From UBA4615 sp046046245 (GTDB lineage Bacteria > Pseudomonadota > Gammaproteobacteria > Burkholderiales > Burkholderiaceae_E), in NCBI GenBank assembly GCA_046046245.1, contig JBJOKE010000018.1, positions 1 through 64,000 on the forward strand: a stretch of 64,000 bases of DNA. Reading direction: 5' to 3'. A program made the translations under genes and the position numbers. Under the pieces are notes generated by a model that saw only the letters and a list, made by a program, of their open reading frames with translations, ran no database searches and was not told where the DNA came from. Below are positions 1 to 8,468 of the stretch, one piece after another. How positions within the stretch are numbered: position 1 is the stretch's first letter; each line of letters begins with the position of its first letter.

Positions 1-46
1 GCAGCCGCAGCCGCAGCCGCAGCCGCAGCCGCAGCCGCAGCCGCAG
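1..46. repeat. GCAGCC hexanucleotide tandem repeat
   Basis: Seven perfect GCAGCC units plus GCAG fill the first 46 bases, and the repeat probably continues upstream of the window. In the tamB frame it reads as alternating Gln-Pro with no stop. The unit is six bases long, so slippage changes protein length by two residues at a time without shifting the frame. Confidence 0.9.
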
Positions 47-3000
47 TTGCCGCCGCCGCGCCGCCGCGGCCGGCTGCGCCGTGCGCTCGCGATCGCGTTG
101 CCGGCCGCGATCGCGGCCGCCGCCGCGGCCGGCCTGTCGTGGCTCGGCAGCGAGTCCGCGCTGCACGCGGTCGTCGAGCGCGGCGTGACGGCTGCGGGCG
201 GACGGCTTGCCATCGACGCGCCATCGGGTTCGCTGCTCGGCGAGGTCCGCGCGGCGCGGATCGCCTGGTCGGACGCGGGCACCTCGGTCGTCGTCGACGA
301 CGCGCGCCTCGCGCTCGACCTGCGTGCGCTGCCGGCGCTGACGCTGCGCCTGCGTACGCTGTCGGCGGCGCGCGTCGAGGTGCGGGCGGCGCCGTCGGAC
401 GCGCCGGCGGCACCGCCCGGCTCGCTCGCGCTGCCGCTGTCGATCGAGCTGCCCGACGCGCGGCTCGGCGAGCTCGTGGTCGCCGCCGGGGGCGAGCCGC
501 TGCGGCTCACGGACCTGCGGGCGTCGCTGCGCTACGCGCGGCCCGCGTGGACCGTCGACGCGCTGTCGCTGCGCGGCGACTTCGGCACGCTGTCCGCGGG
601 CGGTCGGATCGCCGACGCACCGCCCTTCGCGCTCGACGCGCGCGCGCTGCTCGAGACGCGCGCGCTCGGCGAGCCGCTCGCGGTGGACGCGACCGCGGCC
701 GGCGAGCTCGCCTCGCTCGCGGTGGACGCGCGCGCGGTGCTGCGCGACGCGTCGCTGTCCGTGAAGGCGAGGGCCGCGCCGTTCGATGCCCGTCCCCTCG
801 TCGCGATCGACGCGCGGGTCGCGAACCTGGACCTCGCCCGCTTCGGCCACGGGCTGCCGTCGACGCGGATCGAGGCCCGCGTCGACGCGACGGCGCCGGC
901 GAGCGCCGGCCCCGCATCCGCGCTGCCGCCGCTCGCCGGCACGGTCGTGCTGCGCAACGCGAACGCCGGGCCGCTCGACGCCGTGCGCCTGCCGTTGTCC
1001 GACGCGCGGCTGCGGTTCGCCTTCGACGGCGAGCGGTTGCGCGTCGACGACGGCGCGGCGGGCGGGCCGGCCGGCCGCGTCGCCTTCGAGGCGCGCGCGC
1101 GGATCCGGACAGACGGCCCGCCCGACGCCCTCGAGCTCGCCGCGCGCACGGAGGGCCTGGACCTCTCGAAGCTGCACGGGGCGCTTCGGCCGACCGCGCT
1201 GCGCGGCGCGGTCCGGGCGGTGCCCGACGGCGAGGGCTTCGCGATCGACGCGCGCCTCGCAGAAGGCGGGCTCGCGCTCGAGGCCCGCGGCCGGGTCGAC
1301 GCCGCGCGCGCGACCGTCTCGCAGGCGAGGCTGCAGGCGGGTGAGGGCACGGCCGAGCTGGCGGGCACGGTCGCGCTCGCCGCACCCTACCGATTCGACC
1401 TCGCCGGCGCCGTCGCGCGGCTCGATCCCTCGCGCTTCGCGGCCGTCCCGCCGGCGCTGCTGAACGGCCGATGGTCGGCCGCGGGCGCGCTCGGTGCCGC
1501 ACCCGCCGTCGATGCGAGCGCGACCCTCGCCGACAGCCGCCTGCGCGGCCTGCCGCTGTCCGGTCGCCTGGCCGCGCGCTGGACGCCGGACCGCGTCTCC
1601 GGCGTCGACGCGGCGCTGCGCTGGGGCGGCACCTCGCTGGCCGCGCGCGGCGCGCTCGGCGCGGCCGGCGACCGCCTCGCGGTGGACGTCGACGCGACGC
1701 GGCTCCAGGAGCTCGATCCGCGGCTCGCCGGCCGCGCGACCCTCGGTGGCGAGCTGCGCGACGCGCTGCAGCGACCGGCCGTCGCCGCGACGCTGGCGGG
1801 CCGCGACCTCGCCTGGACCGACCGCGCGGGCGCGCGGCAGCTGCGTGCGCGGATCGAGCTCGCGCGGCCCGAGGCGATCGACGCGCTGCTCGCGCGGCTG
1901 CACGCCGGGCCGGGCGGCGAGCCGGGGCCCGCCGCCCGTGCGTCGAGCGTCGCGTCCGGCACCCCCGCGTTCTCGCTGTCGGTCCAGGCCGACGGCCTGC
2001 GGGCGGCCGGCGTCGCGATCGATTCGGCGTCGGTCGAGCTCTCCGGCGACGCCGATGCCCACGTGCTGCGCGCGCGCGCCGCGGCCCGCGCGCTCGGCCT
2101 GGACGCGGCGCTGCGCGCCGAGGGCCGGCTCGCGGCCGGCGCGGCCGGGCCGCGCTGGGCCGGTCGGCTCGTCGAGGCGGGGAACGCCGCGCCGCCCCGG
2201 CTGCGCCTGCTCGCGCCGGCCGAGCTCGCGGTCGATGCCGCCGGCGCGTCGGGCGGGCCGCTGCGCATCGAGATCGACGGCGCCGACGGCGCGCGTATCG
2301 ACGTCGAGACCGCGAGCTGGGTCGACGGCCGTTTGCGCCTCGTCGGCCGCCTTGCCGGCGTGCCGCTGCGCTGGCTCGGGTCGCTCGCCGCCGACCGCGG
2401 GCTGCGCGTCGCCGAGCCCGACGCGCTGCGGCTGGGCGCGCGGATCGACCTCGAGGGCAGGCCGGGTCCCGGCGGCGACCTGCGCGGCCGCATCGAGGCG
2501 TTCCGCGAGTCGGGCGACCTGACCTTCGAGCTGCCGGCCGCCGGCGGCGGCGTCGAGCTGCTGAAGGCCGGTCTGCAGGCGCTCGAGGCCCGGATCGACG
2601 TCGCCGATGCGCGGATCACCGCGACCGCCGCGCTGCGCGGCGCCGCGATCGGCACGGTCCGTGCCGACGCGCGTGCGCCGATCGCCTGGACGCCCGGCGG
2701 CGGGTTCGACGCCTCGGTGCCGCTCGAGGGCACGGTCGAGGTCGCGGTGCCCTCGCTCGCCTTCGTCCGCGCGGTCACCGGCGAGGCCTGGCGCTTCGAC
2801 GGTGCGCTGCAGGCGCGGCTCGCGCTCGGCGGCACGCTCGCCGCGCCGCGCGCGAGCGGGCGCATCGAGGGCTCGCGGCTGGTCGCCGAGCAGCGCGAGC
2901 TCGGCATGCGCCTCACCGACGGCGTGCTCGTCGCGACCGTCGACGGCACCGCCATCGACGTCGAACGGATGCGCTTCGCGAGCGGGCCGGGCAGCGTGTC

Positions 3001-4078
3001 GATGACCGGCACGCTGCGTGCCGACGAGCGCAGCGAGGCCGTCCTCGTGCTCGAGCGCATGCCGATCCCGCTCGGCGCCGGGCAGCGGCTGCTGCTGTCG
3101 GGCGAGGCGCGTGCGACGCTGCGCGGCGGCGTGCTCGGGCTGCGCGGCGCGCTGCGCGCCGACGAGGGCGTGATCGAGCTGACCGCGGGCACCGCGCCCG
3201 CCGTCGCGAAGGACGTCGTCGTCGTCCGCGATGCGGCCGAGGCCGCCGTCCGCGCGAGCGAGCGCGTCGCGCGCCGCACCGGCGTCGCCGCGCAGGGGCC
3301 GGCCGCCGAGCCCGATCCCGAGGCCGGCCGCGGCTTCCGGGTGCTCTCGAACCTGACGATCGACCTCGGCGAGCGGTTCCGCGTGTTCGGCGCGGGCGTC
3401 GACGCGAGACTCGAGGGCCAGCTCTCGCTGCGGGGACGGCTTCCCGACGCGCCGCGGCTCACCGGCACCGTGCGGATCGCGCAGGGCACCTACACCGGCT
3501 TCGGGCAGAAGCTCGAGATCGAGCGCGGCCGGCTGGTGTTCAGCGGTCCGGTCGACAATCCGGCGATCGACATCGTCGCGTACCGGCGCTTCCTGCCGGT
3601 CGAGGCCGGGGTGTCGCTGAGCGGCACCGCGCGCCAGCCGAACGTGACGCTGGTCTCCAGGCCCGACGTGCCCGAGCAGGAGAAGCTGTCCTGGCTGGTG
3701 CTGGGCACCGGCAGCGACACCGCGCGCAGCAGCAACCAGAGCGCCGCGCTCGCGGCCGCCGGCGTGCTGCTGGCGGGGCCCGAGGGCACGCGCGGGCCGA
3801 GCCTCCTGCAGAGCGTCGGCCTCGACGTGGTGTCGATCCGCACCGGACAGGTGGGCAGCACGGGCGAGGGCGGCTCGGCCACCACGTCGGCGCAGGACAG
3901 CATCGTCACGCTCGGCAAGCGGCTGACCGACCGCCTGTTCGTCAGCTACGAGCAGAGCGTCCGCGGCCTGCAGAACCTCGTGCGGCTCCAGTACGAGATC
4001 ACCGAGCGGCTGTCGGCGCGGGTCAAGGCCGGCACCGAGAACTCGGTCAACCTGGTCTGGACCTGGCGCTACGACTGA
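2..4078 (+). CDS. tamB: TamB inner-membrane translocation/assembly protein (5' end probably outside window)
   Basis: TamB spans from the inner membrane to the outer-membrane partner TamA and takes part in outer-membrane assembly and phospholipid traffic. The frame is open from base 2. The first possible start in the window is the TTG at 47, which gives 1343 residues, but the Gln-Pro run encoded upstream makes a start before the window likely. An arginine-rich stretch is followed by one hydrophobic anchor (about residues 12-32 from the TTG). A very long repetitive beta-structured body follows. The last 350 residues form the conserved DUF490/TamB domain, with SWLVLGTGSD near its middle and an aromatic end (VWTWRYD). 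The length is in the family range. The last 10 bases overlap the convergent GFA gene. tamA, the usual partner, would be expected upstream. Confidence 0.9.
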   Translation, partial: QPQPQPQPQPQPQPQLPPPRRRGRLRRALAIALPAAIAAAAAAGLSWLGSESALHAVVERGVTAAGGRLAIDAPSGSLLGEVRAARIAWSDAGTSVVVDDARLALDLRALPALTLRLRTLSAARVEVRAAPSDAPAAPPGSLALPLSIELPDARLGELVVAAGGEPLRLTDLRASLRYARPAWTVDALSLRGDFGTLSAGGRIADAPPFALDARALLETRALGEPLAVDATAAGELASLAVDARAVLRDASLSVKARAAPFDARPLVAIDARVANLDLARFGHGLPSTRIEARVDATAPASAGPASALPPLAGTVVLRNANAGPLDAVRLPLSDARLRFAFDGERLRVDDGAAGGPAGRVAFEARARIRTDGPPDALELAARTEGLDLSKLHGALRPTALRGAVRAVPDGEGFAIDARLAEGGLALEARGRVDAARATVSQARLQAGEGTAELAGTVALAAPYRFDLAGAVARLDPSRFAAVPPALLNGRWSAAGALGAAPAVDASATLADSRLRGLPLSGRLAARWTPDRVSGVDAALRWGGTSLAARGALGAAGDRLAVDVDATRLQELDPRLAGRATLGGELRDALQRPAVAATLAGRDLAWTDRAGARQLRARIELARPEAIDALLARLHAGPGGEPGPAARASSVASGTPAFSLSVQADGLRAAGVAIDSASVELSGDADAHVLRARAAARALGLDAALRAEGRLAAGAAGPRWAGRLVEAGNAAPPRLRLLAPAELAVDAAGASGGPLRIEIDGADGARIDVETASWVDGRLRLVGRLAGVPLRWLGSLAADRGLRVAEPDALRLGARIDLEGRPGPGGDLRGRIEAFRESGDLTFELPAAGGGVELLKAGLQALEARIDVADARITATAALRGAAIGTVRADARAPIAWTPGGGFDASVPLEGTVEVAVPSLAFVRAVTGEAWRFDGALQARLALGGTLAAPRASGRIEGSRLVAEQRELGMRLTDGVLVATVDGTAIDVERMRFASGPGSVSMTGTLRADERSEAVLVLERMPIPLGAGQRLLLSGEARATLRGGVLGLRGALRADEGVIELTAGTAPAVAKDVVVVRDAAEAAVRASERVARRTGVAAQGPAAEPDPEAGRGFRVLSNLTIDLGERFRVFGAGVDARLEGQLSLRGRLPDAPRLTGTVRIAQGTYTGFGQKLEIERGRLVFSGPVDNPAIDIVAYRRFLPVEAGVSLSGTARQPNVTLVSRPDVPEQEKLSWLVLGTGSDTARSSNQSAALAAAGVLLAGPEGTRGPSLLQSVGLDVVSIRTGQVGSTGEGGSATTSAQDSIVTLGKRLTDRLFVSYEQSVRGLQNLVRLQYEITERLSARVKAGTENSVNLVWTWRYD

Positions 4079-4587
4079 CCGGTCCCCGAGGCGGGTTCGG
4101 GCGGACGACCGCGGCCGCCGGCGACCATCGGCACCTCGAAGGTCGCGGCCGGCAGCGGCGCGCCGTCGGACGCGACGCGAAAGCCCGCGTAGCACTCGGT
4201 CGCCGCGGGCAGCAGCGTGCCGCGCTGCGCGGAGCGCACGTACATGTGGCGCTCGGGCGGGAAGCGGTCCGGGTCGTCGAATGCGCCGCGCAGCACCGCC
4301 CAGACGTCCGGGAAGCGCGACAGCGCCATCGCGACCGTGGTCGCGCAGCGCGGGCACGAGTGCAGGAACAGCGAGTGGCCGCTCTCGTCGGACACGTGCT
4401 CGTAGACCTTCGGCGTCGCGCCCTCGAAGCGGACCGCCTCCCTCGGGAAGGTCACGCCGGTGTGGAACGCGGTCCCGGTCATCCGCTGGCAGAACGTGCA
4501 GTGGCAGACGTTGATGCGCAGCGGCGTCCCGCGTGCGCTCAGCCGCAGGTCGCCGCACAGGCAGCCGCCGTCGTGGGTCGCTTCCAT
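4069..4587 (-). CDS. GFA/CENP-V family zinc protein
   Basis: This 172-residue protein has the cysteine pattern of the glutathione-dependent formaldehyde-activating (GFA) fold: GCLCGDL near residue 8, CHCTFC near 29 and a CPRC pair near 78. These cysteines bind structural and exchangeable zinc. The family includes GFA itself, but most members have no proven reaction, so formaldehyde activation is only a possibility. The ATG at 4587 has GGAGA just upstream, and a TAGGCT element lies 32 bases before the start (4620-4625, minus). It is transcribed towards tamB and overlaps the tamB 3' end by 10 bases. The C-terminal tail is Gly/Pro-rich and probably unstructured. Confidence 0.85.
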   Translation of the reverse strand: MEATHDGGCLCGDLRLSARGTPLRINVCHCTFCQRMTGTAFHTGVTFPREAVRFEGATPKVYEHVSDESGHSLFLHSCPRCATTVAMALSRFPDVWAVLRGAFDDPDRFPPERHMYVRSAQRGTLLPAATECYAGFRVASDGAPLPAATFEVPMVAGGRGRPPEPASGTGQS

Positions 4588-4695
4588 CGGGGGGGTCTCC
4601 GGGGTCGGACGATGCGGCCAGCCTAGCCCGGCGTCCGCGGCGTCGGCAAGCGTCGCGACCGGTACGGCGGGGTGCGCCGCGACCGGGACGGCGTC

Positions 4696-5280
4696 TCAGC
4701 CCCGCAGCGCCCGCGCCGCAATCTCGACGATCGCCTCGACCGGCGCGTCGGCGTCGACGACGATCGCGTCGGTCGGCGGCTCGAGCGCGTCGAACTGGCT
4801 GCGCAGCAGCCCCGGCGGCATGTAGCGGTGCTGCCGCTGCGCGAGCCGCGCGGCGATCAGCTCGTACGAGCCCGACAGGTGGACGACGCGCAGCACGGGC
4901 AGCCGCTCGGCCAGCGTCGCGCGGTAGCGCGCCCTGAGCGCCGAGCAGGCGAGCACCACCGGCTCGCCCTTCGCGACCGAGTGGCGCAGCACCGCGTTCA
5001 GCCGCGCGAGCCACGGTGCCCGGTCGCCGTCGTCGAGCGGGATGCCGGCGCGCATCTTCTCGACGTTGGCCGGCGGGTGGAAGTCGTCGGCGTCGACGAA
5101 GCGCGCCGCGAGGCGCGCCGCCAGCGCCTGCCCGACCGAGGTCTTGCCGCAGCCCTGCACGCCCATCACGACGACGGCGGGCACGCCTGCGTCGGCACTG
5201 CCGGCCGCCGTCGTGTCCGGGGCGGGCGCCCCGGGCGTCGCGGCGCCCGCGGCGTCGCGCGGATCGCAGGCCCGGCTCAC
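4696..5280 (-). CDS. gntK: Gluconokinase
   Basis: The product phosphorylates gluconate to 6-phosphogluconate with ATP in the cytoplasm. The Walker A motif GVQGCGKTS lies near residue 40, followed by the family signature DADDFHPPANVEKM and the later LVVLACSALRARYR-type block. I chose the GTG at 5280 because it overlaps the gnd stop codon in a GTGA, giving 194 residues. E. coli GntK is about 175, and the first 35 residues here are Ala/Pro/Asp-rich and not conserved. An in-frame Met just before the P-loop is too close to it to be the start. It is translationally coupled to gnd, which uses its product, so the two form a short gluconate branch of the pentose phosphate pathway. Confidence 0.9.
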   Translation of the reverse strand: MSRACDPRDAAGAATPGAPAPDTTAAGSADAGVPAVVVMGVQGCGKTSVGQALAARLAARFVDADDFHPPANVEKMRAGIPLDDGDRAPWLARLNAVLRHSVAKGEPVVLACSALRARYRATLAERLPVLRVVHLSGSYELIAARLAQRQHRYMPPGLLRSQFDALEPPTDAIVVDADAPVEAIVEIAARALRG

Positions 5281-6212
5281 TTCGCCTTCACCGCGTGCCC
5301 GCCGAAGCCCTTGCGCATCAGCGACAGCAGCCGGTTGCCGACGTCCGCCCGGCCCTGCGACGCGAAGCGGCTCATCAGCGCGAGCGCGATCACCGGCGCG
5401 GGCGTGCCCTGCCGCACCGCCTCGTCGACGGTCCAGCGGCCCTCGCCGGAGTCGGCGACGTAGGGCGCGACCGCATCGAGCGCGCCCGGGTCCTCGAGCG
5501 CGTCGACCGTCAGGTCGAGCAGCCACGAGCGGACCACCGATCCGTGGCGCCAGAGCTCGCCGATCGCCGCGAGATCGAGCTCGAACTCGGTCTTGCCCTC
5601 GAGCAGCGCGAAGCCTTCGGCATAGGCCTGCATCGCGCCGTACTCGATGCCGTTGTGGATCATCTTCACGAAATGGCCGCTGCCGGGCGGACCGCAGCGC
5701 AGCCAGCCGCGATCGGGCGCGGGTGCGAGGATCCTCGCGAGCGGCTCGAGGCGCGCGGCGGCCGCGTCGTCGGCGCCGAACATCAGGCAGTAGCCGTTGG
5801 CCAGCCCCCAGACGCCGCCGGAGACGCCGCAGTCGGCGAACAGCAGCCCGTGTGCGGCGAGCTCGCGCGCGTGACGCTGCGACTCGAGGTAGTTCGCGTT
5901 GGCGCCGTCGACGACCAGGTCGCCGGGTACGAGCAGGCCGCAGAGCTCGGCCATCGCCGCCTCGCTCGGCGCGCCCGCGGGCAGCATCAGCCAGACCGTC
6001 CGCGGCGCGGGCAGCGCGGCCACCGCATCGGCGAGCGACGCGTGCGCGACGACACCGGCCTCGTCCGCGAGGGCGGCGCGCGTCTCGGGCTGCGCGTCGA
6101 AGCCGTGCACGCGCGCGCCGCCGCGAGCGAGGCGCCGGGCCATGTTCGCGCCCATGCGGCCGAGGCCGACCATCGCGAGCGTCGGGGCCGGGGAGGGGGT
6201 GTCAGCGTTCAT
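5277..6212 (-). CDS. gnd: 6-phosphogluconate dehydrogenase, short (GndA-like) type
   Basis: It oxidatively decarboxylates 6-phosphogluconate to ribulose 5-phosphate. The 311-residue length matches the short, often NAD-preferring class and not the roughly 470-residue NADP enzyme. The Rossmann motif MVGLGRMGANMARRL starts near residue 14. The substrate/catalytic block CGVSGGVWGL is near residue 126 and the catalytic helix KMIHNGIEYG lies near residue 182. The ATG at 6212 sits inside the 3' end of miaA (11-base overlap). A TATCAT element lies 8 bases before it with no Shine-Dalgarno sequence, so it may have its own leaderless transcript. gntK follows with a GTGA overlap. Confidence 0.92.
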   Translation of the reverse strand: MNADTPSPAPTLAMVGLGRMGANMARRLARGGARVHGFDAQPETRAALADEAGVVAHASLADAVAALPAPRTVWLMLPAGAPSEAAMAELCGLLVPGDLVVDGANANYLESQRHARELAAHGLLFADCGVSGGVWGLANGYCLMFGADDAAAARLEPLARILAPAPDRGWLRCGPPGSGHFVKMIHNGIEYGAMQAYAEGFALLEGKTEFELDLAAIGELWRHGSVVRSWLLDLTVDALEDPGALDAVAPYVADSGEGRWTVDEAVRQGTPAPVIALALMSRFASQGRADVGNRLLSLMRKGFGGHAVKAK

Positions 6213-7161
6213 GGGCGGCGATGATAGCGGACACCTGTTCGAGGGCGTCGGGTGCGAGACAGTCGACGATCCGCCGGTCGGGCATCGCCCGCAGCCAGGT
6301 CAGCTGGCGCTTGGCGAGCTGCCGCGTCGCGGCCACGCCCTCGTCGACGAAGCGCGCGCGGCGCGCGGCCGAGCGGTCGCCGGCCTCGAGGTCGTCGAGG
6401 TAGGTCCAGGCCTGCCGGTAGCCCACCGCGCGCATCGACGGCAGTTCGGATCGCAGGTCGCCGCGCGCGCGCAGCGCGCGGACCTCGTCGAGCAGCCCGG
6501 CCGCGAGCATCGCGTCGAAGCGCGCGGCGATCCGCGCATGCAGCACCGCGCGGTCGGAGGGCTCGAGTGCGATCGTGAGCAGTGCGGGCGGCGGTCCGTC
6601 GGCCGCGCGCGTGCCGATCAGCGCCGACAGCGGCCGGCCCGCGAGCTCGAAGACCTCGAGCGCGCGCTGGATCCGCTGCGAGTCGCCGGGCTCGAGTCGC
6701 GCGGCGGTCACGGGATCGACGGCCGCGAGCCGCGCGTGCAGCGCCGGCCAGCCGTCGCGCGCGGCCTCGGCGTCGAGCCGCGCACGGAGCGCGGCATCCG
6801 CGCGCGGCAGGTCGTCGAGGCCTTCGCGCAGCGCCTTCGCGTAGAGCATCGTGCCGCCGGCGAGCAGCGGCAGCCGGCCGCGCCCGCGGATCTGCGCGAT
6901 CAGGCGGCGCGCGTCGGCCGCGAAGGCCGCCGCCGAATACGCGGCCGCAGGCTCGATCAGGTCGATCAGGTGGTGCGGCACCGCCGCGCGTTCGGCGGCG
7001 GTGGGCTTCGCGGTGCCCACGTCCATCCCGCGGTAGACCAGCGCCGAGTCGACGCTGACGATCTCGAGCGGGATGCGCGCGGCGAGCGCCAGCGCGATCG
7101 CGCTCTTGCCGGACGCGGTCGGGCCGAGCAGCAGCACCGCGTCGGGCCGCATCGCGGTCAC
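6202..7161 (-). CDS. miaA: tRNA dimethylallyltransferase
   Basis: MiaA transfers a dimethylallyl group to N6 of adenosine 37 in tRNAs that read codons starting with U. The P-loop LLLGPTASGKSAIAL is near residue 10. The DSALVYRGMDVGTAKPT block, which recognises substrate, is near residue 38, and PHHLIDLIEP follows. The C-terminal RQLAKRQLTWLR motif of the family is present. The 319-residue length is typical. Start codons ATG 7161 and ATG 7152 are both possible. It lies seven bases downstream of an MFS gene, and the 3' end overlaps gnd by 11 bases. In many proteobacteria miaA directly follows mutL; here the transporter separates them. Confidence 0.95.
   Translation of the reverse strand: MTAMRPDAVLLLGPTASGKSAIALALAARIPLEIVSVDSALVYRGMDVGTAKPTAAERAAVPHHLIDLIEPAAAYSAAAFAADARRLIAQIRGRGRLPLLAGGTMLYAKALREGLDDLPRADAALRARLDAEAARDGWPALHARLAAVDPVTAARLEPGDSQRIQRALEVFELAGRPLSALIGTRAADGPPPALLTIALEPSDRAVLHARIAARFDAMLAAGLLDEVRALRARGDLRSELPSMRAVGYRQAWTYLDDLEAGDRSAARRARFVDEGVAATRQLAKRQLTWLRAMPDRRIVDCLAPDALEQVSAIIAAHER
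6221..6226 (-). promoter_or_regulatory. TATCAT -10-like element before gnd
   Basis: On the minus strand TATCAT ends 8 bases before the gnd ATG, inside the 3' coding end of miaA. No ribosome-binding site or clear -35 is visible. It belongs to the close-spaced class seen at nine genes in this window. Confidence 0.4.
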
Positions 7162-7168
7162 CGGCCGC

Positions 7169-8464
7169 TCACCGCGCGGCCGAGGGCGTCGCGCGCGGCA
7201 CCGCGTCGACGCCGCCGTGCCGGCGCACCAGCGTCCCCGAGACCAGCACCGCCGCGCAGCCGCCGAGCGCGACCATCGCGGCCATCGGCAGCGCGCTGCC
7301 GTCGTGCAGCCGGCCGATCAGCAGGCCGGCGCAGGCCGCGACCACGTTCTGCACGAAGCCGGTCGCCGCGGCGGCCGTGCCCGCGAGCCGCGGGAAGGGC
7401 GCGATCGAGCCCGCCTGCCAGGCGGCCTGGCTGAGTCCGTGCGCGAAGACGAACGCGCACTGCGGCACGACGATCGCGGCCACGTGGACGACGCCGCCCA
7501 GCGCGAGCGCGAGCATCGCGAGGCCGCTCGTCGCCGCGAGCGCCGTCGCCACCGCGATCGTGCGCCGCACGCCGAGGCGCGGCAGCACGCGGCGCACGGC
7601 GAGGGTGCCGGCGAGGAAGCCGCCGGTGACCGCCGCGATCGCGAGGCCGAAGGCCGACGGCGACAGCCCGTGCACGCCGCCGAAGACGAACGAGGCCTCG
7701 GCGAGGAAGGAGAACAGGCCCCAGTACATCGCCGTGCCGACCAGCGTGAAGCCGAGCCAGGTCGGCGAGCGCGCGACGGCGGCATAGTTCGCGAGCATCG
7801 GGCCGGGCCGCATCGCGTCGCGCTGCGGTTCGCGGTTCGACTCGCCGAGCTCGCGCAGGCAGACCGCGAGCGCGAGCAGCGCGAACGCGGCCATCGCGAC
7901 GAAGGCCGCGCGCCAGCCGAAGCCCGTCGCCAGCACGCCGCCCGCGATCGGGCCGAGCAGCGGCATCAGCGCGACCCAGCTCATCGCCTGCGACAGTCGC
8001 CGCGCGCCGGTCGCGGGCTCGTAGCGGTCGCGGACGATCGCGCGCGCGCAGACGGTCGTGCAGCAGGTGCCCACCGACTGCAGCACGCGCGCCACGAGCA
8101 GCGTCGCGAGCGAGTCCGATCCGGCGGCGAGCAGCGAGCCGGCCACGTAGGCGGCGAGGCCGCCCAGCGCGACCGGACGGCGGCCGAAGCGGTCCGACAG
8201 CGGACCGGCGAGCAGCTGCGTCAGCGCGAAGCCGAGGATGTAGACCGACAGCGTCGCCTGCACCGACGCGGCCGACACCCCGAGCCCCGCCGCGATGCCC
8301 GGCATCGACGGCAGGTACATGTCGGTCGACATCGGCTGGATCGACAGCAGCAGCGCCAGCAGTGCGACCGTGCCGCGATCCTCGGGCCGCTCGGTGCGCG
8401 GCTCGCCGCGCGACGGCCGCTGCGTCGGCCGCGCCGCGCCGCGATCCCCCGGGGCGTCGGCCAT
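7169..8464 (-). CDS. MFS drug-efflux transporter, Bcr/CflA family
   Basis: This 431-residue polytopic protein has about 12 hydrophobic segments. It carries the DHA1 marker near TM1 (QPMSTDMYLPSMPGI) and the loop 2-3 motif GPLSDRFGRRPV, both typical of Bcr/CflA proton-driven exporters of bicyclomycin, chloramphenicol or similar compounds. The substrate cannot be read from sequence. The first 30 residues are charged and cytoplasmic. It sits between mutL (4 bases after its stop) and miaA (7 bases before its start) on the same strand, so it looks inserted into the usual mutL-miaA pair and co-transcribed with them. Confidence 0.88.
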   Translation of the reverse strand: MADAPGDRGAARPTQRPSRGEPRTERPEDRGTVALLALLLSIQPMSTDMYLPSMPGIAAGLGVSAASVQATLSVYILGFALTQLLAGPLSDRFGRRPVALGGLAAYVAGSLLAAGSDSLATLLVARVLQSVGTCCTTVCARAIVRDRYEPATGARRLSQAMSWVALMPLLGPIAGGVLATGFGWRAAFVAMAAFALLALAVCLRELGESNREPQRDAMRPGPMLANYAAVARSPTWLGFTLVGTAMYWGLFSFLAEASFVFGGVHGLSPSAFGLAIAAVTGGFLAGTLAVRRVLPRLGVRRTIAVATALAATSGLAMLALALGGVVHVAAIVVPQCAFVFAHGLSQAAWQAGSIAPFPRLAGTAAAATGFVQNVVAACAGLLIGRLHDGSALPMAAMVALGGCAAVLVSGTLVRRHGGVDAVPRATPSAAR

Positions 8465-8468
8465 CGGC

